Assembly (NCBI GenBank): GCA_003166955.1
Contig: PMUI01000044.1
Span: 1 to 64,000, forward strand
Direction: 5' to 3'
Length of the DNA stretch: 64,000 nt
Source: Acidobacterium sp.
GTDB taxonomy: Bacteria > Acidobacteriota > Terriglobia > Terriglobales > Acidobacteriaceae
Shown here in pieces: positions 7,224-16,670 of this stretch. The translations under genes and the position numbers were made by a program. Each line of letters opens with the position of its first letter. The first letter of the stretch is position 1. The notes under the pieces were generated by a model that saw only the letters and a list, made by a program, of their open reading frames with translations, did not search any database and was not told where the DNA came from.

Positions 7224-8909
7224 TCAATCAGAGAAACGCATCCGTCGCATCAGGTCATCGAACGCTCCGGTCCCATGGAGCGGCGCCATGCGGGGATCGA
7301 ATCGAACATTGGTCAGCTTCATGCTCCGCGTTTCCCACGCTCGTCGAAGGCAGGCCAGGCTCTCATCTCTTTCTCCCAGCGCCGCCAAGGCGGCGGCGAG
7401 GTCATAGTTGGGCAGAATGCCGCCCCTGCCTTCCCGCAGGACCTCCTGTACTGTTGTTCGCGCCTTCGCTTCCTCGCCGCACACCGCATAGCAGTGGGCG
7501 AGCATGGCCAGCAAACCGGCGTCCCCACCGGCGACCGCAATAGCCTCGCGAAAAGCGGTCATCGCGGCCTCATAATCCTGAGTCTGTTCGTACGCCAGCC
7601 CCAGAAGGGCAAAGCCAGGCACAAATGAAGAATCCAGTTCCGTGAGTCGGCGACTTTGGCGTACTGCATCATTGTAGCTACCTGAATAATAGAAAAGCTC
7701 GGCAAGGTTGAGGTTGAGCGAAAGGCTGTCGGGGTTTCGGTCGAGTGCGTCCAACAGGTGAGCACTGGCGTCATCGAATCTGCCAAGCGCCCATAGTAAG
7801 CCGGCGTACCAGGCGTGGGCGTGATCGTAATGAGGATTCAGGGCCAGTGCAGTCAGGTAGTGCGCTTCCGCACCCTGCCAGTCCCAGTCGAATCCGAACT
7901 GGACATCGCCCAGCGAGGCATGGGTTTCCGCGCGCTCAGGACGCACGGAAAGGCCCCGCAGCGCGGCCGAACGTGCCATCGCGCCGACGGTCTTCGGCTG
8001 CTCGATGGAATAAAAGCTCATCAGCGAGTAGCACTGCGTCAGACCGCTGTAGGCGCGCGTGCAAGTCGAATCGATGCGGAGCGTTCGCTCAAATTCCTGC
8101 ACAGCCCGCCGGACGCTTCCAGGAGTTCGCTGTTCAAGAAGCCGATCGCCATGGTCGCACGCTTCCTCAATGTCGTCGCTCGACGCTATGGAATGGGAGG
8201 GAACGGCAGCGAGGTTGCGGAGCAGGTCAGCAGGAAGGACTGCGGCAACCCATGCGGCGATGTTCTCTTCAATCGACGGGTCACTCAGCATTTCGAAGTC
8301 CTGCACGGCGCTCCATATGCTGCACAGATCCACAACTGAAACCAGCTGGACGTAAATACGAGCGCGTCCGGCGCAGTGGCGGAGGCTTCCCTCAAGGAGA
8401 AACAGCGATGGGTGCGATGCGACAGGGAAGCACTCTTCTCCGCGCAGCGTCGAGTAGATTTTGGTGTGCCGACGAGAGAATACGCCTACATGCTGTGGGT
8501 CCAGGCGACCGAGATGGCAGCCGATCTCCTCCGCCAGACGATCGGCATCCAGTTTCCGCGATTCCATTGCATTGCAGCTTGAAAAGGGGAGAACAACAAT
8601 CCCGGCACGACGGGTGGCAGCGCGGGGAGCGGGCGCGGCCGTAACGCGCCGCAACGGAGCGGGGACGGTTGCGGCGACAGAGTTCGCCCGCCCCTCCCAC
8701 CAGGATTTCAGTTCCGACCTGAAGGCGTAAACCGAACCGAGTTTTGCGTGGCGGTGGCGGCGCACGGGCATACCCTCGCGCTCTTCCCAGCGTTGCACGG
8801 TGCGCACTTCTCGATTAAAGAAGACCGCGATCTGTTTCCAGGACTCTAACTTGTCCTCTATCTTGTGATCGAAATGCGGCGAAGCAGATAGAACGGAACC
8901 GGGGACCAT
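7224..8909 (-). CDS. Winged-helix / TolB-like / TPR regulator
   Basis: A 561-residue predicted transcription regulator. Residues ~23-73 form a MerR/excisionase-like DNA-binding unit (WKQIAVFFNREVRTVQRWEE then REGMPVRRH). Residues ~100-220 resemble the TolB/FlgO-like domain of CadC-type regulators (IVVLPF, DRLAEEI, LLEGSLR, IWS). The remainder is about six TPR repeats with DWDWQGAEAHYLTALALNP the clearest. No membrane segment is obvious. The ATG at 8907-8909 has GGAG about 9 nt upstream, so the 43-codon extension in the open frame is unlikely. It is divergent from the TonB receptor at 9399 and may control it. Confidence 0.75.
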   Translation of the reverse strand: MVPGSVLSASPHFDHKIEDKLESWKQIAVFFNREVRTVQRWEEREGMPVRRHRHAKLGSVYAFRSELKSWWEGRANSVAATVPAPLRRVTAAPAPRAATRRAGIVVLPFSSCNAMESRKLDADRLAEEIGCHLGRLDPQHVGVFSRRHTKIYSTLRGEECFPVASHPSLFLLEGSLRHCAGRARIYVQLVSVVDLCSIWSAVQDFEMLSDPSIEENIAAWVAAVLPADLLRNLAAVPSHSIASSDDIEEACDHGDRLLEQRTPGSVRRAVQEFERTLRIDSTCTRAYSGLTQCYSLMSFYSIEQPKTVGAMARSAALRGLSVRPERAETHASLGDVQFGFDWDWQGAEAHYLTALALNPHYDHAHAWYAGLLWALGRFDDASAHLLDALDRNPDSLSLNLNLAELFYYSGSYNDAVRQSRRLTELDSSFVPGFALLGLAYEQTQDYEAAMTAFREAIAVAGGDAGLLAMLAHCYAVCGEEAKARTTVQEVLREGRGGILPNYDLAAALAALGERDESLACLRRAWETRSMKLTNVRFDPRMAPLHGTGAFDDLMRRMRFSD

Positions 8910-9398
8910 AAGTAAGACTCCAGCGTTGCTGCTTTTCAGGCACAGCAGGAGACACGTCTTCGAGGGCGGTTGACCACCCTTCTGATAGAGAAGTACCGAT
9001 ACCTCCCCGTGCGGCGGGAAGCCGGTTACAGCGAGCAAATCACGTGAAGACTGGCAACAGGGCCAGAACTGATGAGCGACCCAACGTCGCAGGTCGCTGA
9101 AGATCGGACCGTGGTTGGGGAGACGCGACGCGCCTCGGTGAAACAGAGGTTAACGGATCGATCCGGGCCTGTCAACGCGGACTTGTTCCGTCTCGGCAGT
9201 GTTTCCAGCGGGCCTATGCGTATCTTTTATCGGCCAAATCAATCTTTGGCGCGTGGGTGGCGATGACGCACTATGTCGCACTATTTCGCTTTTTGATTCA
9301 GGGCACTTTTGTCACGATGTGGGCATTCCCGCGAGGTTCCAGTACCTGGACCCTTCGGTGCTCGATCCGAGCGAACACCCGCACACGAGGTTGGCGTG
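8910..9398. promoter_or_regulatory. Divergent intergenic region between regulator and TonB receptor
   Basis: 489 bp without a convincing gene. It contains a perfect 12-bp palindrome CGGATCGATCCG (9154-9165) and a direct repeat of CGCACTAT at 9269 and 9279, either of which could be operator sequence for the divergent genes. I could not assign -35/-10 elements with confidence. GAGG at 9387-9390 is the ribosome site of the receptor. Confidence 0.4.
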
Positions 9399-12300
9399 AT
9401 GACTTTGTCCAGGAAGTTGTTGATCTTCCTCCCGATGGTTGTCTTCGCAGTCACCGACAGTCGTGCGCAGATTGCGTCGACATCCCTGCGCGGATCGGTC
9501 AGCGATCCCTCGGGCGCGCTGGTCTCGGGGGCAACCGTTCAGATTGAGAATGGTGGAACCGGTTTTCGTCTCTCACGGGTTTCCGACGCGAAGGGAGAGT
9601 ATGAAATCAATCAGATTCCGCCCGGTACCTACGTGCTGACGGTCTCTGCTCCCGGGTTTGCGGTACAGAAGCTCTCTACCGAGTTGCTGGTGAATCAGCC
9701 CGCCACCGTGAATGTGACGATGTCGGTGGAAGCGACCGCCACCACGGTCAACGTTTCCTCCGGCGCGGCCGAGTTGAACACAACTGATGCTTCCGTGGGG
9801 AACGCGGTAAACAACGCGACGATCGAGGCACTACCGATGGAGGGCCGCAACGTCCCGGATCTGTTGAGTCTGCAGCCTGGCGTTCTGTATCTGGGCCACA
9901 ACAATAACCAGTCCGCAGACAGCCGGAGTGGTGCGGTCGCCGGGTCGCGTTCTGACCAGGGCAACGTAACGCTGGATGGTTTGGACGACAACGATCAGAC
10001 ACAGGGATATGCCTTCACGGGCGTCCTGCGTTCCACCCTCGATTCGGTGGAGGAGTTTCGTGTCACTACGACCAATTCCAACGCCGACTCGGGCCGCTCT
10101 TCCGGCGCGCAGGTGAATATGGTGAGCCGCAGCGGCACCAACAGCCTGCACGGCAGTTTGTATGAGTACAACCGCAATACCCTAACCGCAGCCAATGACT
10201 GGTTCAACAAGCAGGCGGAGTTGTCGCAGGGGCTCCCGAATGTCGCGGGCAAGCTCATCCGCAACACCTACGGCGCTGCTCTGGGTGGTCCTGTAAAGAA
10301 GGACCATCTTTTCTATTTCCTGAACATCGAACAACAACGGACGGCGGAAAACGTTCAGAAAACGATGACGGTACCGACCGCCCTCGCCCGCGCCGGGAGC
10401 ATCAGCTATTACTACGGCGACGGGCAGCAGACTTACACACTCAACCCCGCCCAGATCGCAGGAATGGATCCCAAGTGCTCGTCGTACGGCACATGCCCCT
10501 GGGGCCCCGGAGACGATCCAAATTCGCTGGCCACCCTGAACCTCTATCCGCTGCCCAACGGTGGCGTAGCAGGTGATGGCCTGAACAGCGCATCCTTCAG
10601 CTGGTCGGCCCCGAATCCGACGGAGCTGACCACGTACATTGCGAAGATCGACACCGTGCTCTCGGACAAGCATCGGTTCTTCGTGCGCGGCAACCTGCAA
10701 AACGATACTCGCCTCGATCCGCCCGAGTTCCCCGGACAACCGGCCAGCAACACGCATTCAGACGATTCCAGGGGCATAGCAGTCAGTGATACATACATGT
10801 TCACTTCCAATGTGGTGAACAGCGCCCGGTACGGGTTCATTCGTCAGGGCTACGCCGACAGCGGCATCGGAGAGGGCGCGTACGTCAACTTCGAAGGTCT
10901 CAGCACCCTCAACGCGCAGACCCGAGGCACCATCCTGCACGTTCCGGTTCATAACCTGATCGACGATGTGACCTGGACTCGCGGCTCGCACACCTTTCAG
11001 GTGGGGGCAAACTACCGCCTGATCCACAACGACCACAACAGCAATGCACTGTCCTTCGACAACGGGCTGGTGGCCGGACTCGACGTGACGGATACCGGCG
11101 TCGCGAATACGGGTCAGAGCTTCGATCCGGCGGTCTTCGGATACCCGGCGGTGTCACCTCCGTTCGCGAATGCCTACAGCATCGCGATCGGCAATATCGC
11201 CGGCCTGCTGCCGATGGTCACGAACCAGTACAACTACCAGGTCAATTCCGGTGGCGCCACGGGAACGCTGCTCGGTCCCGGCGCCATGATTGACCACAAC
11301 TATAAGTCCAACGAATTTGAGTACTACATTCAGGATTCGTGGCGGGCCCGCAGCAATCTCACCTTCACGATTGGACTACGGCATACGCTGCTCCAGGCGC
11401 CTTATGAAATCCACGGGCAGCAGATTGCTCCCTCCATCGACATCGACCAGTGGTTCAGGACGCGGGTCGCACAGGCGAAGCTCGGCAATACGGTGCAGCC
11501 GCCGTACTCCTTCGTCCCTTCAGGAGCGGCAAACGGAAAGGCGCCGTACTGGCCGATGGGGACGAAGAACTTTGCGCCGCGGTTTGCGGTGGCCTGGTCT
11601 CCATCATTTGATGGAGGCCCGCTGCGTAAGCTGTTCGGCGCAGCCGGCAACAGCGCCATCCGCGCCGGATTCGGCATGTACTACGACCACTTCGGCGAAG
11701 GCATCGTGAATTCGTTTTCGCAGTACGGCGCGTACGGTCTGAGCGGCAGCGTCCAGACGCCGTTCGACATCCTCACACCCGATCAGACGCCGCGTTACAC
11801 GGGCATCCACAATATCCCCTCGATCAACCCGCCCATCCCAGCCTCGGTGCATTATCCATATACGCCGTCCATTGATCCCTATAACGGCGGGTTTGCCGTG
11901 ACATGGGGCCTGGATAACCGGCTCAAAACTCCCTATTCGTACGCCGCCGACTTTTCTTTCCAGCGCCTGCTGAAGGGTGGCTTCATGGTGGAAGCCGCGT
12001 ACGTCGGCCGCTTCGGGCGGCACCTGATGCAGCAGATCGATCTCTCGATGCCGCTGGACCTCGTCGACCCCAAGTCAGGTATGGACTACTTCACGGCAGC
12101 GCGCCTGCTGACGATCCAGGGCTATGAGGGCGCGACCACGGTGCAGCCGATTCCCTACTGGGAGAATCTCTTTCCGGACGCCGCAGGAATGGACGTTCAG
12201 GGCACAGGGGCGCCGGGCAACAGCGCCACGCAGAATATTTACAACCTCTACAAAGGCGACATCGACAACGCCTCACTCGATCTGTACAACCTGGACATCC

Positions 12301-13196
12301 TGTGCAACCCGGGCTGCGGCGGGACAGTCGGGCGTTACTATCCGCTGGAATTCTCCTCGCTCTATGCATGGACTTCGATTGGCACCAGTTCGTATAACGC
12401 GGGCCAGGTTACGCTGCGCCACGCCATGTCGCACGGGTTGCAGATGGATCTGAGCTACACGTTGTCGAAGTCTCTCGATCTGGGCTCGGACGGCGAGCGC
12501 GCCTGCACCCAGTGCAACTACAACGTGATTGCGAATTCGTTCAGCTGGATCGTGAACGCTTTCGAACCGAGGCTGAACCGCGGGCCTTCAGACTTCGACA
12601 CGCGGCACATGGTCACGGCCGACTGGGTCTACCTCCTGCCCATCGGCAAGGGGTCGCTGCTGGCAGGCGGAGCCAGGCCAATGCTGAATCGCTTCATCGG
12701 CGGATGGCAGTTATCGGGCCTGACGCGCTGGACCAGCGGTCTGCCGTTCAGCATTCTCAGCGGTGGCGGCTGGGAGACCGACTGGGCCGAAGAGAGCGCC
12801 ATGATTCAGACCGGACCGGTGAAGATCCACAAACACCTGAACTCGGCGGGTGAACCGGAGGTGTTTGCCGACCCGGATGCCCTTCTCAACGGAATTCAGA
12901 ACCGCTCTCCCCTGCGCAACCCCTATCCCGGCGACGCGGGCCAGCGCAACCAGTTCCGTGGCGACGGCTACTTCGGTGTGGATGGGAGCGTATCCAAGTT
13001 CTTCCCCATTCACGAGCAGGGTCAGGGTTTTCGGTTTACATGGGAAGTGTTCAACGTAACCAACTCCGTTCGCTTCGACGTGAATCCGGAGAACTCGCTG
13101 CAAAACCAGACCAACGCCGGAAGCTCGTTCGGCCTCTACGGCGCAACCCTGACCCAACCACGGATCCAGCAATTTTCGCTTCGCTACAGTTTTTAA
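9399..13196 (+). CDS. TonB-dependent receptor with carboxypeptidase-regulatory N-domain
   Basis: A 1265-residue outer-membrane receptor of the large acidobacterial type that imports oligosaccharides or other ligands with TonB energy. It has a signal peptide ending DSRAQ, then a carboxypeptidase-regulatory/Ig-like domain (LRGSVSDPSGALVSGATVQ), a plug region (MEGRNVPDLLSLQPG, NVTLDGLDDND) and a long beta-barrel ending FSLRYSF, with terminal Phe as expected for BAM insertion. The ATG at 9399 follows GAGG by 8 nt; the frame upstream is open but non-coding. The next genes are two amidases, which suggests a nitrogen-containing or acylated substrate, but that is inference. Confidence 0.92.
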   Translation: MTLSRKLLIFLPMVVFAVTDSRAQIASTSLRGSVSDPSGALVSGATVQIENGGTGFRLSRVSDAKGEYEINQIPPGTYVLTVSAPGFAVQKLSTELLVNQPATVNVTMSVEATATTVNVSSGAAELNTTDASVGNAVNNATIEALPMEGRNVPDLLSLQPGVLYLGHNNNQSADSRSGAVAGSRSDQGNVTLDGLDDNDQTQGYAFTGVLRSTLDSVEEFRVTTTNSNADSGRSSGAQVNMVSRSGTNSLHGSLYEYNRNTLTAANDWFNKQAELSQGLPNVAGKLIRNTYGAALGGPVKKDHLFYFLNIEQQRTAENVQKTMTVPTALARAGSISYYYGDGQQTYTLNPAQIAGMDPKCSSYGTCPWGPGDDPNSLATLNLYPLPNGGVAGDGLNSASFSWSAPNPTELTTYIAKIDTVLSDKHRFFVRGNLQNDTRLDPPEFPGQPASNTHSDDSRGIAVSDTYMFTSNVVNSARYGFIRQGYADSGIGEGAYVNFEGLSTLNAQTRGTILHVPVHNLIDDVTWTRGSHTFQVGANYRLIHNDHNSNALSFDNGLVAGLDVTDTGVANTGQSFDPAVFGYPAVSPPFANAYSIAIGNIAGLLPMVTNQYNYQVNSGGATGTLLGPGAMIDHNYKSNEFEYYIQDSWRARSNLTFTIGLRHTLLQAPYEIHGQQIAPSIDIDQWFRTRVAQAKLGNTVQPPYSFVPSGAANGKAPYWPMGTKNFAPRFAVAWSPSFDGGPLRKLFGAAGNSAIRAGFGMYYDHFGEGIVNSFSQYGAYGLSGSVQTPFDILTPDQTPRYTGIHNIPSINPPIPASVHYPYTPSIDPYNGGFAVTWGLDNRLKTPYSYAADFSFQRLLKGGFMVEAAYVGRFGRHLMQQIDLSMPLDLVDPKSGMDYFTAARLLTIQGYEGATTVQPIPYWENLFPDAAGMDVQGTGAPGNSATQNIYNLYKGDIDNASLDLYNLDILCNPGCGGTVGRYYPLEFSSLYAWTSIGTSSYNAGQVTLRHAMSHGLQMDLSYTLSKSLDLGSDGERACTQCNYNVIANSFSWIVNAFEPRLNRGPSDFDTRHMVTADWVYLLPIGKGSLLAGGARPMLNRFIGGWQLSGLTRWTSGLPFSILSGGGWETDWAEESAMIQTGPVKIHKHLNSAGEPEVFADPDALLNGIQNRSPLRNPYPGDAGQRNQFRGDGYFGVDGSVSKFFPIHEQGQGFRFTWEVFNVTNSVRFDVNPENSLQNQTNAGSSFGLYGATLTQPRIQQFSLRYSF

Positions 13197-13204
13197 TCCA
13201 ACTG

Positions 13205-13230
13205 CGCTTCGGCACTTTCCCGCCGAAGCG
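13205..13230 (+). promoter_or_regulatory. Intercistronic hairpin after the TonB receptor
   Basis: A perfect 9-bp stem CGCTTCGGC (13205-13213) with GCCGAAGCG (13222-13230) starts 9 nt after the receptor stop. No T-run follows, so it is more likely an mRNA-stabilising or partial-termination hairpin that sets the receptor:amidase ratio than a full terminator. Confidence 0.5.
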
Positions 13231-13265
13231 TTACCTGCGTAATTCATGACCAGCACGGAGAGACC

Positions 13266-14855
13266 TTGAAGACCTTTAACCTCACCAGACGTCAGTTTGC
13301 CAAGACATTGGGCGGCGCGGCGGGAGCGCTGGCGGCCCACAGTTTCACTCCCGGCGCTCCTGGTCTTGCAGCGGCAGCGAGCGGCGGCGACCTGGCTGGT
13401 CTCTCCCTTGCAGAGGCGTCAGCGAAGATTCAGTCCGGAGCCGTAACCTCGACCGAACTTACGCGCGCCTGTCTGGATCGTATCGAGGTCTACAATCCGA
13501 AGCTGTTCGCCTTCATCACGGTCATGCGGGAACAGGCGCTGGCACAGGCCGCGCAACTGGACGCCGAGGCGAAGGCGGGAAAATTCCGCAGCCCACTGCA
13601 TGGCATCCCGGTCGGAGTCAAAGACAACATGGACACGGCGGGAACGCGGACAACAGCCGGATCGGCGATTTATGACGATCGCGTGCCCACGCAGGACGCG
13701 ACAGTCGTCACGCGTCTGAAAAACTCCGGCGCCGTTATCCTCGGCAAGACGAATCTCGATGAGTTTGCCTGGGCCGTCAGCTATTTCGGATCGGTACGCA
13801 ATCCGTGGGGAGGACTCGATCGCGATCCGAGCGGCTCGTCTTCAGGATCTGCGGCGTCTGTGGCGACGAACCTTGCCTTCGGCGCACTCGGCAGCGATAC
13901 GGGCGGTTCGATCCGCTGTCCTGCTTCTTACTGCGGGCTGGTCGGCATGAAGGCTACCTACGGGTTAGTCCCGATCCGCGGCATCGTACCCCTCGCAGTT
14001 TCCCTCGACCACGCTGGCCCCATCACACGCACCGTCCAGGACGCGGCTCTCATGCTTGATCAGCTCGCGGGCTATGACCGGCTCGACATTACCAGCGTGA
14101 ATCATCCCAAAGAGAACTACACGTCGCAGCTGCGCCAGCCAGTGTCGTCACTGCGCATCGGTGTCGCGCGACGGCCCTTCTTCGACTACATCGACGCCGA
14201 TACGCTGCAGGCGGTCGACGAGGCAATCCACGTAATCGAGAAGCTTACCAGAGGCGTGCACGACGTGATGCTGCCGTCCACCAGCGCGTACACCTGGGGC
14301 AACCTCAATGGCATCGCTGCGGAGATCTACGCCTACCACGAATATCTGTTCGAGAAGAACGCCGGGCGATATATGCTCTCCACGCGCCTCGACATGCAGG
14401 GGCTGAAAGACTGGCTGAATACTCCGGGGGCGCCGTGCAGCGATCGCCTGACGCAATACATCCGGGGCCGTTGGGACATGGCTATGCTGCGACGGACCGT
14501 CGACGACGCATTCACCGATTTCGATCTGGTGCTGGTGCCGACGATGCAGGTCATTCCGAGACATCTGCGCGAAATGTTCCAGATCGAGGAGGGCGGGAAA
14601 CCGCACAACGCCAACGATATGGACTACCGCGAGCCGACAGCGTTCAATGTTCTCGGCCTGCCCGCAATGTCTGTTCCCTGCGGATTCAGCAAAGACGGCA
14701 TGCCCATCGGGCTGACGATCGCAGGCCCTCACTTCTCTGAAGGACGCATCTTCGCGCTGGGACTTGCCTACGAACAGGCGACGAAGTGGGATACTCGCCG
14801 CCCGCCGCTGACACCAAACACGCCGGTTCCTGAGATCCGGCCCAAAGAAAGCTAA
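13266..14855 (+). CDS. Tat-exported amidase-signature hydrolase
   Basis: A 529-residue hydrolase of the amidase signature family (Ser-cisSer-Lys triad), which cleaves carboxamides or related bonds. The N-terminus MKTFNLTRRQFAKTLGGAAG is a twin-arginine signal, so it acts in the periplasm. The predicted triad is Lys119 (GVKDN), Ser191 (in PSGSSSGS) and Ser215 (DTGGSIR), with the canonical 24-residue Ser-Ser spacing. It lies 69 bp after the TonB receptor and 22 bp before a paralogous amidase, so the three probably form a unit. The substrate is unknown; GatA is unlikely given the export signal and the lack of gatB/gatC. Confidence 0.88.
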   Translation: MKTFNLTRRQFAKTLGGAAGALAAHSFTPGAPGLAAAASGGDLAGLSLAEASAKIQSGAVTSTELTRACLDRIEVYNPKLFAFITVMREQALAQAAQLDAEAKAGKFRSPLHGIPVGVKDNMDTAGTRTTAGSAIYDDRVPTQDATVVTRLKNSGAVILGKTNLDEFAWAVSYFGSVRNPWGGLDRDPSGSSSGSAASVATNLAFGALGSDTGGSIRCPASYCGLVGMKATYGLVPIRGIVPLAVSLDHAGPITRTVQDAALMLDQLAGYDRLDITSVNHPKENYTSQLRQPVSSLRIGVARRPFFDYIDADTLQAVDEAIHVIEKLTRGVHDVMLPSTSAYTWGNLNGIAAEIYAYHEYLFEKNAGRYMLSTRLDMQGLKDWLNTPGAPCSDRLTQYIRGRWDMAMLRRTVDDAFTDFDLVLVPTMQVIPRHLREMFQIEEGGKPHNANDMDYREPTAFNVLGLPAMSVPCGFSKDGMPIGLTIAGPHFSEGRIFALGLAYEQATKWDTRRPPLTPNTPVPEIRPKES

Positions 14856-14886
14856 GCTTCAGGGGGACATAGGAGGAATGAGACCG

Positions 14887-16383
14887 ATGGGAATGGACGT
14901 GAAGGCGCTGGAATCGGCCGAACCTGCCGCCGCTGCCGCGGCCGGCGGCGGAGATATCGCCGTGATGACCCTGGCGGAAGCATCAGCGGCTGTCGGCGCG
15001 GGTCGCGTAACGCCAACGCAGCTGGTTGAAGCGATGCTGGCGCGAATCGATCACTACAACCCGGATCTGCACGCGTACATTTCGGTGCTGAAAGAATCGG
15101 CTCTGGCGCAGGCGAAGGCGCTCGAAGCCGAACTTGCAGCCGGGAAACGCCGGGGTCCGCTCCATGGAATTCCGATCGGCCTGAAGGACAATATCGATAC
15201 CGCGGGCACCCCTACCACCGCCGCGAGTGCCGTCTTCGACGACCGCGTGCCCAAGGAAGATGCCACCGTCGCGCAGCGCCTGAAAGATGCCGGCGCGATC
15301 GTTATCGGCAAGACGAACATGCACGAGTTCGCTTTCGGCGGCACATCTTCCATTACCTATTTCGGACCCGTGCGCAATCCCTGGTCGTACGCGCATAACA
15401 CCGGTGGATCGTCCGGCGGCTCCGGCGCCGCTGTATCCTCCTGCCTCTGTTACGGCGCACTCGGAACCGACACCGGAGGCTCCGTCCGCATCCCCGCTTC
15501 TTACTGCGGCATCGTTGGGCTGAAAGCGACCTATGGCCTGGTGCCGATCCGCGGCATTATCCCCGACGCATTCTCCATGGACCACTGCGGCCCGATGGCG
15601 CGCACCGTGGAGGATGCGGCCATCATGCTGAATGCGATGGCCGGATACGACAAGCTTGACATCGCAAGCGTCGAGCATCCGAAAGAGGACTATGTTCAGG
15701 CGATGCAGCAGCCCGTTTCATCGTTGCGCATTGGTGTTCCGCGCGCCCCGTTTTTCGATCATGCGGATCTCGAAGTCGCCGCCGCTGTGAATCAGGCCAT
15801 CTCCGTTCTTGGCTCGCTGAGCGCCGGCGTGAAGGACGTAAGTCTGCCCCGAGCAGATGACTTTTCCTGGGACGTGATGAATGCGGAAACCTACGCGTGG
15901 CATCGCGAGCTCTATCAGAACAGCCTGAACCGCTACATGCTGGCGACCCGGCAGGAACTCCAGGGAATGAAGGACTGGGTCGACGATCCATCACGCGCCT
16001 GCAGCCACACCGAGAGCGAGTACGTCCGCATGATCTGGGATATGGAACTCCGGCGGCGCACGATCGAAGACAGCTTCACCGACTTTGACCTGGTCGCGCT
16101 GCCCTCCATGCGCACGATGCCCAGACCCATCGTCAATGCCATTCAGTGGGAGGAAAACTGGAAACCGCGCAATCCGGACGACTGGACCGTCGAGAACATG
16201 ACGTTCTGCAACCTGTATGGAATTCCGGCGATCTCGATCCCGTGCGGTTTCTCGAGTGCGGGCCTGCCAATCGGTTTGATGATCGCGGGACCGCCATTCA
16301 CGGAGGGCAAAGTTCTGGCCCTGGCAGCTGCTTATGAGAAAGCGACGGAGTGGCACAAGCGACGGCCGCCGTTGCACGTGTGA
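14887..16383 (+). CDS. Second amidase-signature hydrolase (no export signal seen)
   Basis: A 498-residue paralogue of the preceding amidase, sharing long identical stretches such as the LKATYGLVPIRGI region. The predicted triad is Lys100 (GLKDN), Ser175 (NTGGSSGGS) and Ser199 (DTGGSVR). The N-terminus (MGMDVKALESAEPAAAAAA) has no Tat or Sec signal, so this copy appears cytoplasmic while its neighbour is exported. Three in-frame ATGs compete; AGGAGG at 14871-14876 lies 1, 10 and 16 nt before them, so the second (14887) is chosen. The tandem arrangement suggests duplication followed by division of labour across the membrane. Confidence 0.88.
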   Translation: MGMDVKALESAEPAAAAAAGGGDIAVMTLAEASAAVGAGRVTPTQLVEAMLARIDHYNPDLHAYISVLKESALAQAKALEAELAAGKRRGPLHGIPIGLKDNIDTAGTPTTAASAVFDDRVPKEDATVAQRLKDAGAIVIGKTNMHEFAFGGTSSITYFGPVRNPWSYAHNTGGSSGGSGAAVSSCLCYGALGTDTGGSVRIPASYCGIVGLKATYGLVPIRGIIPDAFSMDHCGPMARTVEDAAIMLNAMAGYDKLDIASVEHPKEDYVQAMQQPVSSLRIGVPRAPFFDHADLEVAAAVNQAISVLGSLSAGVKDVSLPRADDFSWDVMNAETYAWHRELYQNSLNRYMLATRQELQGMKDWVDDPSRACSHTESEYVRMIWDMELRRRTIEDSFTDFDLVALPSMRTMPRPIVNAIQWEENWKPRNPDDWTVENMTFCNLYGIPAISIPCGFSSAGLPIGLMIAGPPFTEGKVLALAAAYEKATEWHKRRPPLHV

Positions 16384-16551
16384 AGTGAAGCTGGCGATTT
16401 TTCGACTATCCACCTTATCGCGCGAAACGCGGGTGTTAGCGCAATGACAGTTAAGCCGCGACTGATTCACACATTCAGGAGAAAAGAGGCAGTTCGATTC
16501 GCGGCGAGAAGGAGGAGCTGTGAATCATCGGTTTCGGACCCGGGAGCATTG

Positions 16552-16584
16552 TCGGCGGTCGTCCCAAAAATCGGGACTCGCCGA
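16552..16584. terminator. Candidate bidirectional terminator hairpin
   Basis: TCGGCG (16552-16557) and GTCCC (16561-16565) pair with GGGAC (16573-16577) and CGCCGA (16579-16584) around an AAAAATC loop, with a small internal bulge. It lies in the 287-bp gap between the convergent amidase and permease genes. There is no clear T-run, so termination strength is doubtful. Nothing else recognisable is in the gap. Confidence 0.4.
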
Positions 16585-16670
16585 TGGTGCCCCTCACAGG
16601 CCGCGATCCTGGCACAAAATCAGGAACTTCGTAAGGCACAAGGAGTCCGCGCGCAGTGCGGTTGAGTCCG

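Noticed and set aside
13266-16383. Naming the amidases gatA (tRNA amidotransferase)
   Set aside because: One has a Tat signal, there are two tandem copies, and gatB and gatC are absent.
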